Source: Haematococcus lacustris
Taxonomy: Eukaryota; Chlorophyta; Chlorophyceae; Chlamydomonadales; Haematococcaceae
Assembly: GCA_030144725.1 (NCBI GenBank)
Contig: JASKMD010000015.1
Location: forward strand, 8,515,884-8,579,883
Direction: 5' to 3'
DNA length: 64,000 nt
Positions 44,273-55,753 of the stretch are shown in pieces. The notes under the pieces were generated by a model. That model was not told the DNA's origin, made no database searches, and saw nothing but the letters and a program-made list of their open reading frames with translations. The position numbers and the translations under genes were made by a program. How positions within the stretch are numbered: the first letter of the stretch is position 1; each line of letters starts with the position of its first letter.

Positions 44273-44550
44273 AGAATCAGAGAAAAAGAGAATACCAAAA
44301 AAGTCGCGAATAGGGCCTAAATATTTTAAAAAAACCAAAGGCGGCTGCGCTGTGGCCCTGTGGCTAGAGTGCAGGGATGAGTGCAGGGATAGGTTGCGGG
44401 CCACAGCGCAACAGCTGTTGATAATTTTAAAATATTTTTCTTGCAAAATATGTTTTATTTTTTGCAAACTACCATCTATCGAAATTTCAGCCCGATCGGA
44501 CAAGGTTGGTAACACGCAGGGACGGACGCAGGGATTAATTTGTAGGAGTG

Positions 44551-45081
44551 AGTCAGCCACACCATTCTTGGCTGCCACTCCCTGTTATTGTTCTCAACGC
44601 ATGCTGTACTTTGCTCGCCCCTTGCGCGCTCCTGCTGCATGTTGCAGTTGTTGTTGTTGTTGTGTTGTGTTAGCTGTCCACTAGCTGCTAGCCAAGTATT
44701 GTTGCTATGTGTTGGCTACTGCTCCATGTTGCGGCACGGCCATCAGGTCTCTTCACTACATGAGGCCGCAGGTAGTGTCCACGCGCCGATCCCTAGCATA
44801 CCTGCCAGTACTGGCACTGCTACTGCCATTGTGTGCCTCAACACATGGCGGTGGGGCTGACCTAACCTGAGCACGTCACCCCTCACTACAGGGACAAGCT
44901 GGAGCAGTGCATAATCAATGGTGCGTGGATGAGCCAGGACCGAACCCTGGCCTACCTGCCCACCCACACACTCGACTGCCCGCGCCCCTACCCGCCACCC
45001 TGCCCACATGCCTACCTGCCCATCTGCCCGCCCCCCCACCTGCCCGCCCCCCCACCTGCCCGCCCCCCCACCTCACTCGTA
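44551..45081 (-). repeat. Unit Y, inverted copy of X
   Basis: Reverse complement of 42009-42599, with only three of the GGGCGGGCAGGTGGGG units. Confidence 0.85.
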
Positions 45082-45218
45082 GGAATTAGCAGCCAGGCGC
45101 CTGGACCGACTTTGGCCGTTGGGGCTAAAACTTAGCCGGTTGAAAGCTTGTAATGTACGCAATCCAACCCAAAAGAAATCAGGCTAAAAAAGCCAAATGC
45201 TGGAGCTGGGTGGCTGTG

Positions 45219-46970
45219 TTCAGGTGGTTCAGGTCTATGTTCAGGTGGCTCAGGTCTTGGTTCAGGGTGTTCAGGTCTTGGTTCAGGTGGCTCAGGTCTA
45301 TGTTCAGGTGGTTCAGGTCTTAATTCAGGTGGTTCAGGTCTATGTTCAGGTTGTTCAGGCTGTGGTTCAGGGTGTTCAGGTCTATGTTCAGGTGGTTCAG
45401 GTCTATGTTCAGGGTGTTCAGGTCTATGTTCAGGTGGTTCAGGTCTATGTTCAGGTGGTTCAGGTCTTGGTTCAGGTGGTTCAGGTCTATGTTCAGGTTG
45501 TTCAGGCTGTGGTTCAGGGTGTTCAGGTCTTGGTACAGGTGGTTCAGGTCTATGTTCAGGGTGTTCAGGTCTATGTTCAGGTGGTTCAGGTCTTGGTTCA
45601 GGTGGTTCAGGCCTTGGTTCAGGTGGCTCAGGTCTATGTTCAGGTGGTTCAGGTCTTGGTTCAGGTGATTCAGGTCAATGTTCAGGTTGTTCAGGCTGTG
45701 GTTCAGGGTGTTCAGGTCTATGTTCAGGTGGTTCAGGTCTATGTTCAGGGTGTTCAGGTCTATGTTCAGGTGGTTCAGGTCTATGTTCAGGGTGTTCAGG
45801 TCTATGTTCAGGTGGTTCAGGTCTTGGTTCAGGTGGTTCAGGTCTATGTTCAGGTGGCTCAGGTCTTGGTTCAGGGTGTTCAGGTCTATGTTCAGGTTGT
45901 TCAGGTCTTGGTTCAGGTGGCTCAGGTCTATGTTCAGGTGGTTCAGGTCTATGTTCAGGTGGTTCAGGTCTTGGTTCAGGGTGTTCATGTCTTGGTTCAG
46001 GTGGTTCAGGTCTATGTTCAGGTGGTTCATGTCTATGTTCAGGTGGCTCAGGTCTATGTTCAGGGTGTTCAGGGCTATGTTCAGGTGGTTCAGGTCTTGG
46101 TTCAGGTGGTTCATGTCTATGTTCAGGTGGTTCAGGTCTTGGTTCAGGTGGTTCAGGTCTTTGTTCAGGTGGTTCAGGTCTTTGTTCAGGTGGTTCAGGT
46201 CTATGTTCAGGTTGTTCAGGTCTTGGTTCAGGTGGCTCAGGTCTATGTTCAGGTGGTTCAGGCCTTGGTTCAGGTGGCTCAGGTCTATGTTCAGGTGGTT
46301 CAGGTCTTGGTTCAGGTGGTTCAGGTCTATGTTCAGGTGGTTCAGGCTGTGGTTCAGGGTGTTCAGGTCAATGTTCAGGTGGTTCAGGTCTATGTTCAGG
46401 GTGTTCAGGTCTATGTTCAGGTGGTTCAGGTCTATGTTCAGGTGGTTCAGGCCTTGGTTCAGGTGGTTCAGGTCTATGTTCAGGTGGTTCAGGTCTTGGT
46501 TCAGGGTGTTCAGGGCTATGGTTCAGGGTGTTCAGGTCTATGTTCAGGTGGTTCAGGTCTATGTTCAGGTGGCTCAGGTCTATGTTCAGGGTGTTCAGGG
46601 CTATGTTCAGGTGGTTCAGGTCTATGTTCAGGTGGTTCAGGTCTATGTTCAGGTGGCTCAGGTCTTGGTTCAGGTGGTTCAGGTCTATGTTAAGGTGGCT
46701 CAGGTCTTGGTTCAGGTGGTTCAGGCCTTGGTTCAGGTGGTTCAGGTCTATGTTCAGGTGGCTCAGGTCTTGGTTCAGGTGGTTCAGGTCTATGTTCAGG
46801 TGGTTCAGGTCTATGTTCAGGTGGTTCAGGTCTATGTTAAGGTGGTTCAGGTCTTGGTTCAGGTGGTTCAGGTCTATGTTCAGGTGGTTCAGGTCTATGT
46901 TCAGGTGGCTCAGGTCTATGTTCAGGGTGCTCAGGTCTATGTTCAGGGTGCTCAGGGCTGTGGTTCAGGG
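45219..46970. repeat. 21-bp-periodic minisatellite, left palindrome arm
   Basis: Built from short words on the plus strand: TTCAGGTGG, TTCAGGTCTATG, TTCAGGTCTTGG and TTCAGGGTG, mostly combined to 21 bp with a loose higher-order order. It is the inverted partner of 47977-50544. All frames are largely open; one minus frame codes for [14 protein letters not shown] heptads. Confidence 0.93.
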
Positions 46971-47225
46971 TTCTGTTTAGGTATCCATTATTACTCATCA
47001 AACACCAAATATAATTGTCATGTTGTCATGAATCCATGTCAAGAACATTACATAACACCAAGTCATTGCCATGTTGTTCAGCATTGCATCAATTTGCTCT
47101 AACTTCAAGTCCCCTATCCCACTACAAACGCATGGGAGACATATGGCATGATCATGCATTCATCACCTATGCCTTCCCCTTCTCCAGCAAAGCCGCTTCT
47201 GCTGCTGCTGCTGCTGCTGCTGTTG

Positions 47226-47257
<32 letters not shown>

Positions 47258-47976
47258 TCTGCTTCTGCTGCTGCTGCTGCTATCAATGATGCAGCCTTTG
47301 CTGCCCTTGCTGCTGTCTTTGCCCCCTTCGTGGACTCAGCTTCCTCTGACTTAGCTTGCAACTGTTCTGCCCGTGACATTGCAGCTTCAGCAGCTTGAGA
47401 AGCAGCCTCTGCCATTAGTGCTGTCTCCCACTTCTTTTCCAGCAACACCACGTCATTGCTGTTTGGCAAGCGTGACTCCCACCCAGCCTCCCAGAGCTCA
47501 TCTGTCTCCAGCCTAGTGGGGGGACGGTAGGGGCGCCTTGGCACATACTCGCCACCTGTATCTGGCGTATGCCAGGCTGACACCTTGGAATTGCTGTCAC
47601 GCTTGGGCTCAGTAGTGGGCTGGCACAGGCTGTCAAACCTGGTGCCAAACTCATGCACGAAGGTGGTGGTGTTGGATACAAAAGCTGTGGAGGCGTAGAA
47701 GTGAACACGCACCGAACCCGTCCCCTCTCTGCCCACATCCCCAGCGTGGATCGTATACCCACGCATCCCCAACACCTGACCTGGCTGCAATGTCACCCGC
47801 ACCACCTCCTGGGGAGGCATGCCCTGCAGCGCAAGGTCAAGCGCTGCATCTATCTCTTTATTTTTCCCTGGCCCATTCCAGATCCGCTCAACCAGCTGCA
47901 CCCACTCGTGGCTCTTGGGGATGAGCAGTATGCTCACCAACTGCATGGCCATGATGTTACAATAGGCTGGCACATG
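46971..47976 (-). pseudogene. 3' end of a gene at the palindrome centre, oxygenase-like motif
   Basis: The spacer between the inverted arms contains, on the minus strand (stop TAG at 47167-47169), about 270 codons of ordinary protein: KSHEWVQLVERIW, a GYTIHAG segment and RVHFYA twelve residues on, then HEFGTRFDSLCQPT, RRPYRPPTRLETDELWEAGW and an Ala-rich coiled-coil tail ending LLEKGKA. The H-A-G ... R-x-H pattern recalls 2-oxoglutarate/Fe(II) oxygenase or cupin folds, but this is a weak match. Upstream coding sequence is replaced by the minisatellite, which offers many CAG acceptors. TGTAA follows the stop by about 120 bases. It may be an expressed 3' exon or a cut gene. Confidence 0.5.
47196..47281. 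repeat. GCT trinucleotide tract in the coding end
   Basis: A (GCT)n tract with TGTTGC and TTCTGC interruptions that codes for the polyalanine tail on the minus strand. Confidence 0.85.
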
Positions 47977-50544
47977 CTGAACACCCTGAACCACAGCCCT
48001 GAACACCCTGAACACAAACCTGAACACCCTGAACCACAGCCCTGAACACCCTGAACCACAGCCCTGAACACCCTGAACCACAGCCCTGAACACCCTGAAC
48101 CACAGCCCTGAACACCCTGAACCACAGCCCTGAACACCCTGAACACAAACCTGAACACCCTGAACCACAGCCTGAACACCCTGAACCATAGCCCTGAACA
48201 CCCTGAACCACAGCCCTGAACACCCTAAACCATAGCCCTGAACACCCTGAACCACAGCCCTGAACACCCTGAACCATAGCCCTGAACACCCTGAACCACA
48301 GCCCTGAACACACTGAACACAAACCTGAACACCCTGAACCATAGCCCTGAACACCCTGAACCATAGCCCTGAACACCCTGAACCACAGCACTGAACACCC
48401 TGAACACAATCCTGAACACCCTGAACCACAGCCTGAACACCCTGAACTATAGCCCTGAACACCCTGAACCATAGCCCTGAACACCCTGAACCATAGCCTG
48501 AACACCCTGAACACAAACCTGAACACCCTGAACCACAGCCTGAACACCCTGAACCATAGCCCTGAACACCCTGAACCATAGCCTGAACACCCTGAACACA
48601 AACCTGAACACCCTGAACCACAGCCTGAACGACCTGAACCACAGCCCTGAACACCCTGAACCACAGCCCTGAACACCTTGAACCACAGCCCTGAACACCC
48701 TGAACACAAACCTGAACACCCTGAACCACAGCCTGAACACCCTGAACCATAGCCCTGAACACCCTGAACCACAGCCCTGAACACCCTAAACCATAGCCCT
48801 GAACACCCTGAACCACAGCCCTGAACACCCTGAACCATAGCCCTGAACACCCTGAACCACAGCCCTGAACACACTGAACACAAACCTGAACACCCTGAAC
48901 CACAGCCTGAACACCCTGAACTATAGCCCTGAACACCCTGAACCACAGCACTGAACACCCTGAACACAATCCTGAACCACCTGAACACAAACCTGAACCA
49001 CCTGAACATAGACCTGAACCACCTGAACATAGACCTGAGCCACCTGAACCAAGACCTGAACCACCTGAACATAGACCTGAGCCACCTGAACCAAGACCTG
49101 AGCCACCTGAACATAGACCTGAACCACCTGAACCAAGGCCTGAACCACCTGAACCAAGACCTGAACACCCTGAACCAAGACCTGAACCACCTGAACATAG
49201 ACCTGAGCCACCTGAACCAAGACCTGAACACCCTGAACCAAGACCTGAACAACCTGAACATAGACCTGAGCCACCTGAACCAAGACCTGAACAACCTGAA
49301 CATAGACCTGAACCACCTGAACCAAGACCTGAACCACCTGAACATAGACCTGAACCACCTGAACATAGACCTGAACACCCTGAACATAGACCTGAACCAC
49401 CTGAACATAGACCTGAACACCCTGAACCACAGCCTGAACAACCTGAACATAGACCTGAACCACCTGAACCAAGACCTGAACCACCTGAACATAGACCTGA
49501 GCCACCTGAACCAAGACCTGAACAACCTGAACATAGACCTGAACCACCTGAACCAAGACCTGAACCACCTGAACATAGACCTGAACCACCTGAACATAGA
49601 CCTTAACACCCTGAACATAGACCTGAACCACCTGAACATAGACCTGAACACCCTGAACCACAGCCTGAACAATATGAACATAGACCTGAACCACCTGAAC
49701 CAAGACCTGAACAACCTGAACATAGACCTGAGCCACCTGAACCAAGACCTGAACAACCTGAACATAGACCTGAACCACCAGAACCAAGACCTGAACCACT
49801 TGAACATAGACCTGAACCACCTGAACATAGACCTGAACACCCTGAACATAGACCTGAACCACCTGAACATAGACCTGAACACCCTGAACCACAGCCTGAA
49901 CAACCTGAACATAGACCTGAACCACCTGAACCAAGACCTGAACAACCTGAACATAGACCTGAACCACCTGAACATAAACCTGAACCACCTGAACATAGAC
50001 CTGAACCACCTGAACATAGACCTGAACCACCTGAACATAGACCTGAACACCCTGAACCACAGCCTGAACAACCTGAACATTGACCTGAACCACCTGAACC
50101 AAGACCTGAACCACCTGAACATAGACCTGAGCCACCTGAACCAAGGCCTGAACCACCTGAACCAAGACCTGAACCACCTGAACATAGACCTGAACACCCT
50201 GAACATAGACCTGAACCACCTGTACCAAGACCTGAACACCCTGAACCACAGCCTGAACAACCTGAACATAGACCTGAACCACCTGAACCAAGACCTGAAC
50301 CACCTGAACATAGACCTGAACCACCTGAACATAGACCTGAACACCCTGAACATAGACCTGAACCACCTGAACATAGACCTGAACACCCTGAACCACAGCC
50401 TGAACAACCTGAACATAGACCTGAACCACCTGAATTAAGACCTGAACCACCTGAACATAGACATGAGCCACCTGAACCAAGACCTGAACACCCTGAACCA
50501 AGACCTGAGCCACCTGAACATGGACCTGAACCACCTGAACACAG
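47977..50544. repeat. 21-bp-periodic minisatellite, right palindrome arm
   Basis: Plus-strand words CTGAACCAC, CTGAACATAGAC, CTGAACCAAGAC and, in the inner 1 kb (47977-48970), CTGAACACC with CTGAACCACAGCC. The outer 1.6 kb mirrors 45219-46970; the inner part has no counterpart of the same type, so this arm is about 0.8 kb longer. Confidence 0.93.
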
Positions 50545-51226
50545 CCACCCAGCTCTTGCATTTGGCTTTTTTAGCCTGATTTCTTTTGGGTTGGATTGCG
50601 TACATTACAAGCTTTCAACCGGCTAAGTTTTAGCCCCAACGGCCAAAGTCGGTCCAGGCGCCTGGCTGCTAATTCCTACGAGTGAGGTGGGGGGGCGGGC
50701 AGGTGGGGGGGCGGGCAGGTGGGGGGGCGGGCAGGTGGGGGGGCGGGCAGATGGGCAGGTAGGCATGTGGGCAGGGTGGCGGGTAGGGGCGCGGGCAGTC
50801 GAGTGTGTGGGTGGGCAGGTAGGCCAGGGTTCGGTCCTGGCTCATCCACGCACCATTGATTATGCACTGCTCCAGCTTGTCCCTGTAGTGAGGGGTGACG
50901 TGCTCAGGTTAGGTCAGCCCCACCGCCATGTGTTGAGGCACACAATGGCAGTAGCAGTGCCAGTACTGGCAGGTATGCTAGGGATCGGCGCGTGGACACT
51001 ACCTGCGGCCTCATGTAGTGAAGAGACCTGATGGCCGTGCCGCAACATGGAGCAGTAGCCAACACATAGCAACAATACTTGGCTAGCAGCTAGTGGACAG
51101 CTAACACAACACAACAACAACAACAACAACTGCAACATGCAGCAGGAGCGCGCAAGGGGCGAGCAAAGTACAGCATGCGTTGAGAACAATAACAGGGAGT
51201 GGCAGCCAAGAATGGTGTGGCTGACT
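50545..51226 (+). repeat. Unit Z plus linker, mirror of 44551-45218
   Basis: The linker 50545-50690 (GATTTCTTTTGGGTTGGATT and following) is the reverse complement of 45082-45218. Unit Z then repeats X in direct orientation with four GGGCGGGCAGGTGGGG units. Confidence 0.88.
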
Positions 51227-51504
51227 CACTCCTACAAATTAATCCCTGCGTCCGTCCCTGCGTGTTACCAACCTTGTCCGATCGGGCTGAAATTTCGATA
51301 GATGGTAGTTTGCACAAAATAAAACATATTTTGCAAGAAAAGTATTTTAAAATTATCAACAGCTGTTGCGCTGTGGCCCGCAACCTATCCCTGCACTCAT
51401 CCCTGCACTCTAGCCACAGGGCCACAGCGCAGCCGCCTTTGATTTTTTTAAAATATTTAGGCCCTATTCGCGACTTTTTTGGTATTCTCTTTTTCTCTGA
51501 TTCT

Positions 51505-51767
51505 CAGCGGTTGGGGCGGTTGGGGTCAACCACCCGTGGCCTGCTGTGCCTGCGACTGCGGCTGCGATTGCGGCTGTTGTGGCGAGCGACAGCGAGGACA
51601 GCGAGGATGAGCATCAACGTCGGCATCGGCGTAGGCTGGAGGGCTTGGGCCTGCGCGGCATGCTGATGCTGGTCCGGGCCCTGGCAGCATTCACCCACCC
51701 GAATGTGAGGCGTGAGCATGGCAATGCTGTGCGTGACGCCGTGGTTCAGATGTTGGCTGCGTTGTAA
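51505..51767 (+). pseudogene. Captured last exon 2, mirror copy in FB2
   Basis: Same exon as 44010-44272 with one residue change (EHQR for EHQS). Acidic SDSEDSEDEH and basic RRHRRRLEG patches. The stop codon overlaps TGTAA. Confidence 0.5.
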
Positions 51768-51916
51768 GGCGTATGCTCAAACTCTCCTCGGCTTTGCGCT
51801 ATAGCTTTGTGTTTGCCCCTACTTTGTGTTCTAAGGGGGGGGGCTGTTTTGTAAGGCGACTCTTCAGATGCTTCACTGTTTACAAGGTCATGCAGTCATG
51901 CCCTGCAGTCATGCAA

Positions 51917-52151
51917 CTAGTCCGGGAGCTCTAGCTTGGGTTTGTGTTTCTGCCAGGTCTTCTGCATCTTATCCATCTCGTCGTCATACACCTTCAGAGG
52001 GTCCTGCTGGCAGATCTCATGGGCGCTCTTCATGTGCTCCAACACAGCAGCCCGTTCAGCAGCGGCATCCTCAAAGCGCACACGCGCACACTCCTTCCTC
52101 CAGGCCCCCATGGAACGTAGGTAGTCCTCCATGATGTCCCTCTGTGCATGC
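51917..52151 (-). pseudogene. Captured last exon 1b, mirror copy in FB2
   Basis: Identical protein to 43626-43860 (DIMEDYLRSMGAW ... KPKLELPD), opposite strand. Confidence 0.55.
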
Positions 52152-52311
52152 GATCAGCACGCAAGGACACCCACTCAAACCATTGTGTGCAAGGCATAGC
52201 CAAGGGGCTCAAACAGGACTGACTACTACTACTGTGGCTCACCTCATTGGCGGCATGCTTGAGGCAAGCGGGGCATGCTCGAGGCAAGCGGGGCATGCTT
52301 GAGCACGTTTC

Positions 52312-52767
52312 TCACTTGTGGACCTTGGCATGCTCTTCAGTAAGCCTGCATTGTACAATGAGCAATGCACATTTAGCAATCCTGCAATGCACAATGCACC
52401 CTAGGCAACCCTTCAACCCTACCCGCCATGATTCTCCTTGCCAGCAAAAGGAGTTAGGATGGCCTTGGAGGTGGTGGGTTGTAAGCTGCCCGGGGCAAGC
52501 GTGTGCGGGGTGTAAGCGGGATGGCAAGGAGAGGGCTGCCACTAGCTGCAAGGATAGGGCTGCCACCAGCACCAGCGACATGCCCCAAATGAGACTGCTT
52601 GGGGGCGCTTGAGACTGCTGCGCTTGCACATGCTGTGCCGCTGGCAGCGTTTGCAGCGCTTGGACGTAGAGGGCGACTAAACGGGCTTGCTCCTCGCCCC
52701 CAACGGTGGATAAATTAAAGCCTACTTGAAGCGAACGCTCGTGCGCCAGCTCCGTGAGGTGAGACAT
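52312..52767 (-). pseudogene. Captured gene fragment 1a, mirror copy in FB2
   Basis: Same frame as 43010-43465 (MSHLTELAHERSLQVG ...). Only its first third looks protein-like. Confidence 0.4.
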
Positions 52768-53446
52768 CAAGAGTATCTCAACGACCCAACCCCCGAGCAA
52801 GTTCAAGTTTACTCGGGTCGTTTTCTAGGGGCCTGAATAAAGTTTGAACTTTCTCCGCGGTTGGGCGGTTGACGGCGCGAGTGACGGCTTCTAACAGCGT
52901 GTATTTGCAACGTTGAGACACTCCCCGGGCAGAAGCTGGTACACAGGAGAATCGTGTATAGTTAACACTCGCATCGGTGCAGCCAGTCGGCGGGGCGGCC
53001 AAAAAGTGCAGCGGTTGGGGAGAAAACAGAAAATAGAATACCAAAAAAGTCGCGAATAGGGCCTTATTCTGAAAAAATGTTTTATTTTCTGCAAACTACC
53101 AGCTATCAAAATTTCAGCCCAATCGGACAAGGTCGGCAAAACGCAGGGACAAACGCAGGGACTAAATTGTAGGAGTGCTGTGAGGCGCCCTTCCTCTCCG
53201 CCACCTATACTTGCCAATGAGTGTCTAGCCCCCTGCCAATAAGTAGGTTGCACCCACTGCCCATCACCTCACTAGTACGCCCACTAGCATTTCCCCGTCT
53301 TCACATCTGCCTCCTCTCCTTCCTATTCTATTGATTCTCTTCCCACCATCACACCACCACCACATCAACCCTTTCCCCTTGACCTTGCTTGCGCCGCACC
53401 ACAGCCCCCTCCCCGCCCTACTCAATAGCATGGAGGGAGGCCCCCC

Positions 53447-53828
53447 TGACATGCTTTCTGTAACAGCCCAGACACTCAGCTAGGATGAATGCGATGTTTA
53501 TTTCATTCCCCATGCAGGTTCTAGTGTGACATTTGAAGTACTTTGTTTTTAAGCTGAGATCGTTTTGGATTCGAGGAGAAAGATGTAAGCAAACACTGCG
53601 CTTCTGCTCCAGCGTCCCCGTTACTGAACAAGTCTCTGATTCAACTAGGCTCGCCACTACCAAGAGTACGTGTGTAGCCTGCGTCTCCATTCGCAGCCAC
53701 AACACCCAGTAGCTGCTTTCTAAGTCTGTAGCTACTCTAGCCGCATACGCAACAGCTATTTAGCCCAGCCAGTTCAAAAACCCTAAAGTTGCAGCCATGC
53801 ATACTGGGTACCTGGCTGTACTGTAACA
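53447..53828 (+). repeat. 5' LTR of the second element
   Basis: Starts TGACATGCTTTCTGTAACAG and ends CTGTACTGTAACA. Same 382-bp length as the right LTR. Confidence 0.85.
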
Positions 53829-53830
53829 CT

Positions 53831-53850
53831 TGGTTTCCCCGTATTCGATC
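53831..53850 (+). other. Primer-binding site candidate
   Basis: TGGTTTCCCCGTATTCGATC, two bases inside the LTR. It begins TGG as expected for pairing with a tRNA CCA end. The matching tRNA is not identified. Confidence 0.6.
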
Positions 53851-54475
53851 ATCCCTGTGCAGTGAGCGCAAACCCAGAGACCGTCACTGATCTGGTCGAC
53901 GAGCTTGAATCTCTGGAAGCGCATCCAGCGAACCCACCTCCAGAACGACCTACTCGAGCGGCCATTCCCTACCCAGCTTCCAGTTCGGGTTCGGCTCAAG
54001 GTCGTGAGGTTGGCCCACCAGTCCGGTCCTTCCCGCGGGAGAGGCAGGAACACACCTGGCACTAGCGCCAGAGCTACGCAAACTTTCATTGCTGTACCTG
54101 CTGTACTTGCACTGCTGTTTTGCAGACTTGCCTGACCCGTTCACACGGAGAATGCTAGCTAGTCCCGTTGCACGGAGTTCTGTCTTGTCGAGTGCTTGCT
54201 TGTATTGCTGTTTTCCCAAACCTGCTTTGCCCGCTTTGCGGAGAATGTTCAGTTACTCCCGCTTTGCGGAGATGCTAGTCCCGCTAGTGCGGCGATGTCT
54301 TGACTGACCTGACTTGCAGCCTGACTTGCACGACTGCAGTGCACCGCAAGTTGTCTTTGCGCTTGCGATGCTTACCACCATCATCCCCACCACCACCCCA
54401 GCTAACGGGAGATTAGTGAGCTTGTTGTCACCAAACATGTAATTCTGCAGCAAAAACTGCAGCTAGCCTTCCTAC

Positions 54476-54890
54476 CACAGCCTGCTCCAAGCACAGAGTA
54501 CACATCTGCCAGCTAAGAAGCATGTAACAACACAGGTGCACTCCTGCCCTAAGCAGAGATACATTGCACCAACAATAACACATACCTGGCCAGCTCTTGG
54601 CACAGAGCACACCCAGCAAGCAAACACCACCATCAGCCTTTCCTTGCAGAGCACCAGACTGCAAGAGAGATGTTTCACTCCAGCCAACCTTACACCAACC
54701 TGCTCTTTGCAGAGTCCCAACACAATCAGCCTGCTCAAGCAGAGAACACATAGTGGCACTCCTGCCCTAAGCAGAGACGCATTGCACCGGCAACAACACA
54801 TACCTAGACACCTCTTGGCACAGAGCATTCCTTACAGGTAACCACCACCGACATCAGCCTGCTCAAGCAGAGGCCAGTACCGTGCAGTGC
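54476..54890. repeat. Internal tandem repeat of the second element
   Basis: A block around GCACTCCTGCCCTAAGCAGA recurs after 216 bp (54538 and 54754), with many shorter CTGC...GCAGAG words between. No frame is kept. Confidence 0.7.
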
Positions 54891-55008
54891 ACCACAGCCT
54901 GCAGAGGGTCATCACATGCATTTGGCAGTAGCACCCAGCCTACCAGGCATAGTCTCAAGCTGATAGACACGACAAGCAGGGCAAAGTGGCATGGGGGCCA
55001 GCCCAGCA

Positions 55009-55753
55009 GGTCACCCCGGCCATTGGCCATGCCAATCCGTGACAGGCCTGCCGCTCACACCACGCGCCAGTGAAGGGTAGCTGAGACTATCGCGGTAAGT
55101 CACGCGCGCTAAATCTCGCGTTTTAGACTGAAGCCTTGTACTTGATCACCGCCCGCCACCAGCTCGAAACTTGAGATAGCGCAAAAAAGCAGCGACCCAC
55201 GTTTAAGAGCAGGGTGGCGAGGCGCTCCTTGGCGTCCGTAGCAAAGTTCGCACTAAAGAGGTAGCCTCGCAGTATTGGCTACATGTGTCCGTCCTTACCC
55301 CGAGCTGGTCCCTAGGTCCCCGCAGAAATAGCATTAGGTGCGCGCCTACATCAAGGAAACCTTGTCGGGTTACTCGAGCTGGGAGAAATTCGGATCGCCG
55401 GCTGTACTTGCCCTCAGAGCGTTCGGAGGCCACCACGTCATTGCGAAGTACCTCCACAATGCACTCGCGCTGCGCGATGTTGTGAGCCATGAGGGGTCCC
55501 GACCCAACCCAGGGAATCTTGCGCTTCGACCTGCCACCCACGTACGGTCGCACCCTGTTGAGCCCCAGGCTGCAGCGAGCGAGCATGTTCACAGTCCGCG
55601 AGGATGGCGGGCGGAGTGATCTGGGAGGCTTCTGTGGAAAACGGGAGTTTTAGCGCGCGTGAGTTACCGCGATAGCCTTCGCTACCCTCCACTAGGGCGT
55701 GGTGCGAGCGGCAGGCCTGTCACGGATTGGCATGGCCAATGGCCGGGGTGACC
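55009..55753. mobile_element. Nested 745-bp inverted-repeat element
   Basis: Arms of about 115-120 bp (55009-55127 and 55639-55753) are reverse complements with roughly ten mismatches. They start GGTCACCCCGGCCATTGGCC and end near TCACGCGCGCTAAA. The 510-bp loop holds no recognised gene. Confidence 0.75.

Larger units (their letters stand above)
42600..44550 (+). mobile_element. Fold-back element FB1, 1,951 bp, carrying gene exons
   Basis: Ends CACTCCTACAAATTAATCCC on both sides as inverted repeats. The left inverted repeat (42600 to about 42746) and right one (about 44290-44550) belong to the family of the 347-bp MITE. The inner part of both also carries GGCCCTATTCGCGACTTTTT. The right arm keeps the MITE loop that the left arm lacks. 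Between them lie about 1.5 kb of host-like gene pieces on both strands. An inverted copy of identical length is at 51227-53177. No transposase is visible, so it would be a gene-capturing non-autonomous element; this is an inference. Confidence 0.8.
51227..53177 (-). mobile_element. Fold-back element FB2, inverted copy of FB1
   Basis: Same length as FB1 (1,951 bp) in opposite orientation. CACT ends are at 51227 and 53177. The outer end at 53177 is more diverged (CAATTTAGTCCCTGCGTTTG) than the other three ends. Confidence 0.85.

Noticed and set aside
55203..55592. 129-codon minus-strand frame in the nested inverted-repeat element as a transposase
   Set aside because: No transposase motif, no supporting start context, and too short.
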